Shown here in pieces: positions 21,747 to 24,036 of a DNA stretch of 24,036 nucleotides (positions within the stretch are counted from its first letter, which is position 1; each line of letters opens with the position of its first letter). The stretch spans positions 275 to 24,310 of the forward strand of contig DKFQ01000129.1 of the NCBI GenBank assembly GCA_002452425.1, read 5' to 3'. The notes beneath the pieces were generated by a model. The model searched no databases. It was not told where the DNA came from and saw nothing but the letters and a program-made list of their open reading frames with translations. A program made the position numbers and the translations under genes. The stretch is from Sulfurimonas sp. UBA6792 (GTDB lineage: Bacteria > Campylobacterota > Campylobacteria > Campylobacterales > Sulfurimonadaceae).

Positions 21747-21840
21747 AATCCAAACTTCAAGTTTAGAAAAAGTGCGGAAGCAAATTTGCGTTTGTGGACT
21801 TGGCGGAAAATTAGGAGATAGTTAAAGAGGGATTTGTGCT
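21747..21840 (+). pseudogene. recG: Decayed duplicate of the recG 3' end
   Basis: 21759-21772 is identical to recG 21334-21347. 21774-21830 closely matches recG 21377-21433, including an exact 18-base block (21813-21830 = 21416-21433). About 29 bases of recG between the blocks are missing, apparently lost between AAAGCGG repeats. The frame is broken by shifts and stops, so it cannot encode protein. Weaker similarity seems to extend on both sides, so the boundaries are approximate. Its end abuts the 32-codon minus-strand ORF. Confidence 0.85.
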
Positions 21841-21841
21841 A

Positions 21842-21940
21842 TTAAAAATAATCAGCAATTTTCCAATGGTTTTTGTGTGCCAAATACCCAACTACAATTG
21901 CCGTAATAACTGTAAAGACAAAAATAGATACATTATCCAT
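21842..21940 (-). CDS. 32-residue single-helix membrane protein
   Basis: A 32-codon ORF beginning MDNVSIFVFTVITAIVVGYL and ending ADYF. AAAGGAG sits seven bases before its ATG inside the preceding gene. It overlaps the end of the 80-residue membrane-protein gene by eight bases (ATGGATAA), a standard coupling arrangement, which argues strongly that it is real. One membrane helix with a short, weakly basic tail is expected. The two may form a complex. Function unknown. Confidence 0.62.
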   Translation of the reverse strand: MDNVSIFVFTVITAIVVGYLAHKNHWKIADYF

Positions 21941-22175
21941 TTTTACACTCCTTTATCTCATTTTTTAATTTATTTAACTCAAAATAGTTTATTGCAATAC
22001 CCAGTAAAAAAAAGCCAAAAATACCAAAGAGTGCAAAAGAAAAAAGTCCGCTTTGAGTGATGGCATAGCCACCAACTCCACCACTTGCCGCAAGTAGCAG
22101 AAATGACTTTTTATATACTAAATCTGCCTCTTTTGCAATGATGTCAGCTTTATCTTTGCGCTCTTGTAATGTCAT
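21933..22175 (-). CDS. 80-residue two-helix membrane protein
   Basis: A charged N-terminal helix (TLQERKDKADIIAKEADLVY) is followed by two membrane segments (FLLLAASGGVGGYAI and FALFGIFGFFLLGIAINYF) and a charged tail. I do not recognise the family. It lies 24 bases after the long hibernation-factor gene on the same strand and overlaps a 32-codon membrane ORF. No ribosome binding site precedes the ATG; instead a TATAAT lies six bases upstream, suggesting a leaderless transcript. Confidence 0.72.
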   Translation of the reverse strand: MTLQERKDKADIIAKEADLVYKKSFLLLAASGGVGGYAITQSGLFSFALFGIFGFFLLGIAINYFELNKLKNEIKECKNG

Positions 22176-22181
22176 GGGGTG

Positions 22182-22187
22182 ATTATA
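22182..22187 (-). promoter_or_regulatory. -10 box six bases before the 80-residue protein start
   Basis: The minus strand reads GGTATAATCACCCC then ATG. Spacing predicts initiation at the ATG itself, as at the phosphoribosyltransferase gene. Confidence 0.45.
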
Positions 22188-22199
22188 CCATAGTACATT

Positions 22200-22742
22200 T
22201 TAGTAAAGCCCAAACTTCCCGTCGTTTCTCTTGTAAAGAACCCTTGTTTTACCGTCGTTGTCTATGAAGATTTCAAAGAGTTTTTTGTTCTCTTTTAGGT
22301 CATTTAGGACATCTTCTACTTCTCGTGGTTTGTAGAGTTCTAGTGCTACTGGGACTATCTCATCTTCCATTGCTTCACTTAGTTCGTGGAGGTCGATGCT
22401 CTCACTCGCTTGGATTTTTGCTTCGTTGATGCCGTCTTTGTGGTGTTCACTCTCTTTGTCATGCATACGGCGCATCGCTTTTTGTGCTCTTGAAGTCGCT
22501 AGGTCTATGGCTGCATAAAGGTCTTGATCGCTTTGCTCTATAACAATAGAGTTTTTGTGCGCAAGGTTGATAACAAACTCTACTCTTGAGCTCTCTTTGC
22601 CCTTTTTGGTCTGTGCCGAAGCGATGATGCTCACCGAGATGATGTCCATATGGTATTTGCTAAGTGTTTCGATAGAGGCGTGCATATGCGCTTTGATAGC
22701 ATCTGTAAGTTCTATATGACGTCCAGTTAGTGATATATTCAT
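22200..22742 (-). CDS. hpf: Long-form ribosome hibernation promoting factor
   Basis: A 180-residue protein with an N-terminal S30AE domain (MNISLTGRHIELTDAIKAHM; DLYAAIDLATSRAQKAMRRM near 79-98), a linker, and a C-terminal S30AE_C dimerisation domain (KPREVEDVLNDLKENKKLFE then TRVLYKRNDGKFGLY). Long HPF dimerises 70S ribosomes into inactive 100S particles in stationary phase. AAAGGA lies six bases before the ATG and TATAAT at 22773-22778. It is the second S30AE protein in the window; the short one at 1704-2033 lacks the dimerisation domain. Confidence 0.94.
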   Translation of the reverse strand: MNISLTGRHIELTDAIKAHMHASIETLSKYHMDIISVSIIASAQTKKGKESSRVEFVINLAHKNSIVIEQSDQDLYAAIDLATSRAQKAMRRMHDKESEHHKDGINEAKIQASESIDLHELSEAMEDEIVPVALELYKPREVEDVLNDLKENKKLFEIFIDNDGKTRVLYKRNDGKFGLY

Positions 22743-22772
22743 GAGAAATCCTTTAGTTGTAGGTAGAAAATG

Positions 22773-22778
22773 ATTATA
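22773..22778 (-). promoter_or_regulatory. -10 box for hpf
   Basis: TATAAT on the minus strand (TTGATGGTATAATCA), about 30 bases before the hpf start codon; no obvious -35. Confidence 0.5.
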
Positions 22779-22804
22779 CCATCAAAAACGCAATAGTCAA
22801 CATC

Positions 22805-22833
22805 TTGACAGAGAGCTCTTTTTGTAATACAAT
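22805..22833 (+). promoter_or_regulatory. Full sigma70 promoter of the dinJ-yafQ module
   Basis: TTGACA (22805-22810) and TACAAT (22828-22833) are separated by the ideal 17 bases. This is the only promoter I see in the window with a consensus -35, in contrast to the -10-only style of its neighbours. Confidence 0.72.
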
Positions 22834-22840
22834 AGTATTA
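22825..22840 (+). promoter_or_regulatory. Palindromic operator over the dinJ -10 box
   Basis: TAATAC-AATA-GTATTA is a perfect inverted repeat covering the -10 hexamer and likely start site, where a DinJ/RelB-type antitoxin would bind to repress its own operon. Confidence 0.6.
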
Positions 22841-22857
22841 TATAAAGGAGCATTTTT

Positions 22858-23118
22858 ATGAAACAAACTACAAGTATAAAACTAGATAAAGATATAAAAC
22901 AAGAGGCACAAGAGATATTTGCTAGGCTGGGTCTTACTTTGGGTGAAGCTGTAAATCTTTTTTTAAATCAAGTTAAGCTCAACAAAGGACTACCTTTTGA
23001 GGTGAAGATACCAAATGATGAAACTCTAAAAGCTATGGATGAAGTAGAAAAGAAGCAGACTGAGCCTCTATCAGTAGAAGAGCATCTCTTGGAAATGAAG
23101 CAATGTATAAAAAACTAG
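22858..23118 (+). CDS. dinJ: RelB/DinJ family antitoxin
   Basis: An 86-residue protein with a ribbon-helix-helix N terminus (TTSIKLDKDIKQEAQEIFAR, then LGLTLGEAVNLFLNQV) typical of RelB/DinJ, followed by LPFEVKIPND and an acidic toxin-binding tail. AAGGAG precedes the ATG. It overlaps the YafQ-like toxin gene by 16 bases. A palindrome over the -10 box suggests autoregulation. Confidence 0.92.
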   Translation: MKQTTSIKLDKDIKQEAQEIFARLGLTLGEAVNLFLNQVKLNKGLPFEVKIPNDETLKAMDEVEKKQTEPLSVEEHLLEMKQCIKN

Positions 23119-23375
23119 AGAGAAGTAAGGCATTTATAAAAGATTTACAAAAAATTAGTTTTTCAAATGAACACTACTCAAAATATGTAGTATATTTGGG
23201 GAAAATCCTCTCAAACCAATCGTTACCACCTGAAGCACTAGATCACGCTTTAAAGGGAGAGTATAGCAACTATAGGGAGTTTCACGTAAGTGGAGACTTG
23301 CTTGTTATTTATAAAACAACAGAGGAAATCATCTATCTAGTAAGGATAGGAACTCACTCTCAGTTGTTTAAGTAG
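23103..23375 (+). CDS. yafQ: YafQ family mRNA interferase toxin
   Basis: A 90-residue basic toxin of the YafQ branch of the RelE superfamily, which cuts mRNA on the ribosome. The family's histidine-rich active-site pattern is present: LDHALKGEYSNYREFHVSGD (47-66), VIYKTTEEIIYLVRIGTHSQ and the terminal LFK. This gives His in DHxLKG, His and Asp in EFHVSGD, Arg in VRIG and His in GTHS, with Phe before the end. All expected catalytic positions look intact, so the toxin is probably active. Co-transcribed with dinJ. Confidence 0.92.
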   Translation: MYKKLERSKAFIKDLQKISFSNEHYSKYVVYLGKILSNQSLPPEALDHALKGEYSNYREFHVSGDLLVIYKTTEEIIYLVRIGTHSQLFK

Positions 23376-23388
23376 CTCTTCACTTTTC

Positions 23389-23472
23389 TCTCGTTCCCAT
23401 GGTTTCCGTGGGAATGCAGACTATAGTAGCGACACAAAGTACACACTTCCTCGCAGGAGCATGGAAGCGAGA
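23389..23472. repeat. Dispersed palindromic repeat with two hairpins
   Basis: Outer arms TCTCG (389-393) and CGAGA (468-472) enclose a nine-pair hairpin TTCCCATGG-TTT-CCGTGGGAA (394-414, one G.T pair) and a smaller one CTTCC/GGAAG (446-450 with 463-467). The CGTTCCCA...GTGGGAATGC core resembles interspersed repeats seen in many bacteria. It lies between the yafQ stop and the convergent pilin-like gene and might also act in termination. Confidence 0.7.
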
Positions 23473-23485
23473 AAGCACTAGATGT

Positions 23486-23950
23486 TTATAATTCAACCAA
23501 TTTTCTTCTAAAGATTCTTATAGGCTCACTAGTGATACTAGCATCATTTACTTCAACTGTTATGTCAATTAAAGCTGCTCCAAAACGCATGTCTTGAGCG
23601 GTGGCTGTGTGGGTAAGAGCCGCATTACATGTTGCAACAGAGTTATCATATGCGTAGTTTACATCTATGGTTATAGTGTAGTAAGTATCCTCAACGATTG
23701 GAACACCGTTTGTACCTACATAACCACAAAAAGCCTCTTGACCGATTCTTAGTCTTGCATATTCTCCAGCGGCACGTGCAAGAAGATTTGCTTTTTCATA
23801 TACATATAAATCAACGCTACTCTTAGATGTTTGTGCTGTGAGTGACAAGGCAAGTGTCAATATCGTAGAAATTATAATGATAACGAGTATAGCCATTATC
23901 ATAGCAAAACCATCTCTGGAGAATTTTAAAATATTACTTTTTCTTTTCAT
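23486..23950 (-). CDS. Type IV pilin-like (PilX/GspK-like) minor pilin
   Basis: A 154-residue protein with a class III prepilin signal: basic leader KRKSNILKFSRDG, predicted cleavage between G14 and F15, then the membrane helix FAMIMAILVIIIISTILTLA. The usual Glu at mature position 5 is Met here, as in tip-type minor pilins such as GspK and in PilX-like proteins. The rest is beta-rich with two cysteines (FCGYVG and VATCNAAL) that could form a disulphide. The ATG overlaps the stop of the preceding gene by four bases, indicating an operon of pilin-like genes beyond the window. Confidence 0.75.
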   Translation of the reverse strand: MKRKSNILKFSRDGFAMIMAILVIIIISTILTLALSLTAQTSKSSVDLYVYEKANLLARAAGEYARLRIGQEAFCGYVGTNGVPIVEDTYYTITIDVNYAYDNSVATCNAALTHTATAQDMRFGAALIDITVEVNDASITSEPIRIFRRKLVEL

Positions 23951-24036
23951 AATGAATGTTCGTCTATAACCTTACTTTCTGCGCATACTATGATATTAAA
24001 AAGAGTGCCGTCAGGGCTAGGTCTTATTCTAAAAGT
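23947..24036 (-). CDS. C-terminal fragment of the gene before the pilin-like protein
   Basis: The frame is open from the window edge for 29 codons to a TGA that overlaps the next ATG (ATGA). It ends FNIIVCAESKVIDEHSL, and RIRPSPDGTLFNIIVC resembles a beta-rich C terminus of a minor pilin. Its identity as a second pilin-like protein is inferred from the neighbour. Confidence 0.6.
   Translation of the reverse strand, partial: TFRIRPSPDGTLFNIIVCAESKVIDEHSL

Overview
The window looks like a chromosomal segment of a Campylobacterota (epsilonproteobacterial) species, most like Sulfurimonas or a close relative. This is an inference from gene content: a low-GC genome with tightly packed genes, a kdsA-ribH-nusB cluster, a short RecG of 596 residues, an LPP20-type lipoprotein, MqnC of the futalosine menaquinone route, and promoters with a TATAAT -10 box (often TGnTATAAT) but usually no -35 box. 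I recognised no tRNA, rRNA, CRISPR array or intact transposase gene.

Layout. 1-2460: the tail of an unidentified gene, then hemerythrin-like protein and trpS (minus strand), then a short ribosome-hibernation factor and hemJ (plus strand). 2476-2550: a two-hairpin interspersed repeat. 2567-8747 (minus strand): der followed by five genes that resemble an undecaprenyl-phosphate amino-sugar modification pathway (GT-C membrane transferase, ArnC/GtrB-like GT2, WbqC-family protein, WecE-type aminotransferase, small EmrE/ArnE-like membrane protein). 8808-13629: cell-envelope genes (NlpC/P60 lipoprotein, LPP20-like lipoprotein, monohaem cytochrome c, DjlA-like protein, DUF3108-like protein, outer-membrane candidate) with a phosphoribosyltransferase on the other strand. 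13691-14578: an EamA permease. 14598-19340: a housekeeping operon headed by a rod-shaped RNA with 6S RNA architecture, then kdsA, a RelE/ParE-type toxin-antitoxin pair, ribH, nusB, mqnC and a zinc-site-less M16 protein, ending in a terminator.

19341-22200 is the most unusual part. A 25-codon hydrophobic ORF before recG has the layout of a type I toxin: its own promoter, a 5' hairpin, a ribosome binding site complementary to the transcript's 3' end, and a convergent promoter for an antisense RNA. After recG come a terminator, a G-rich tract, a second folded hydrophobic mini-ORF of 21 codons, and a decayed second copy of the recG 3' end. This suggests an insertion or duplication at the end of recG. 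Two small membrane-protein genes too short for routine annotation follow on the minus strand.

22200-24036 holds a long-form hibernation factor (a second S30AE gene), a DinJ-YafQ module with a consensus promoter and operator, a second dispersed palindromic repeat, and the start of a type IV pilin-like gene cluster that runs off the window.
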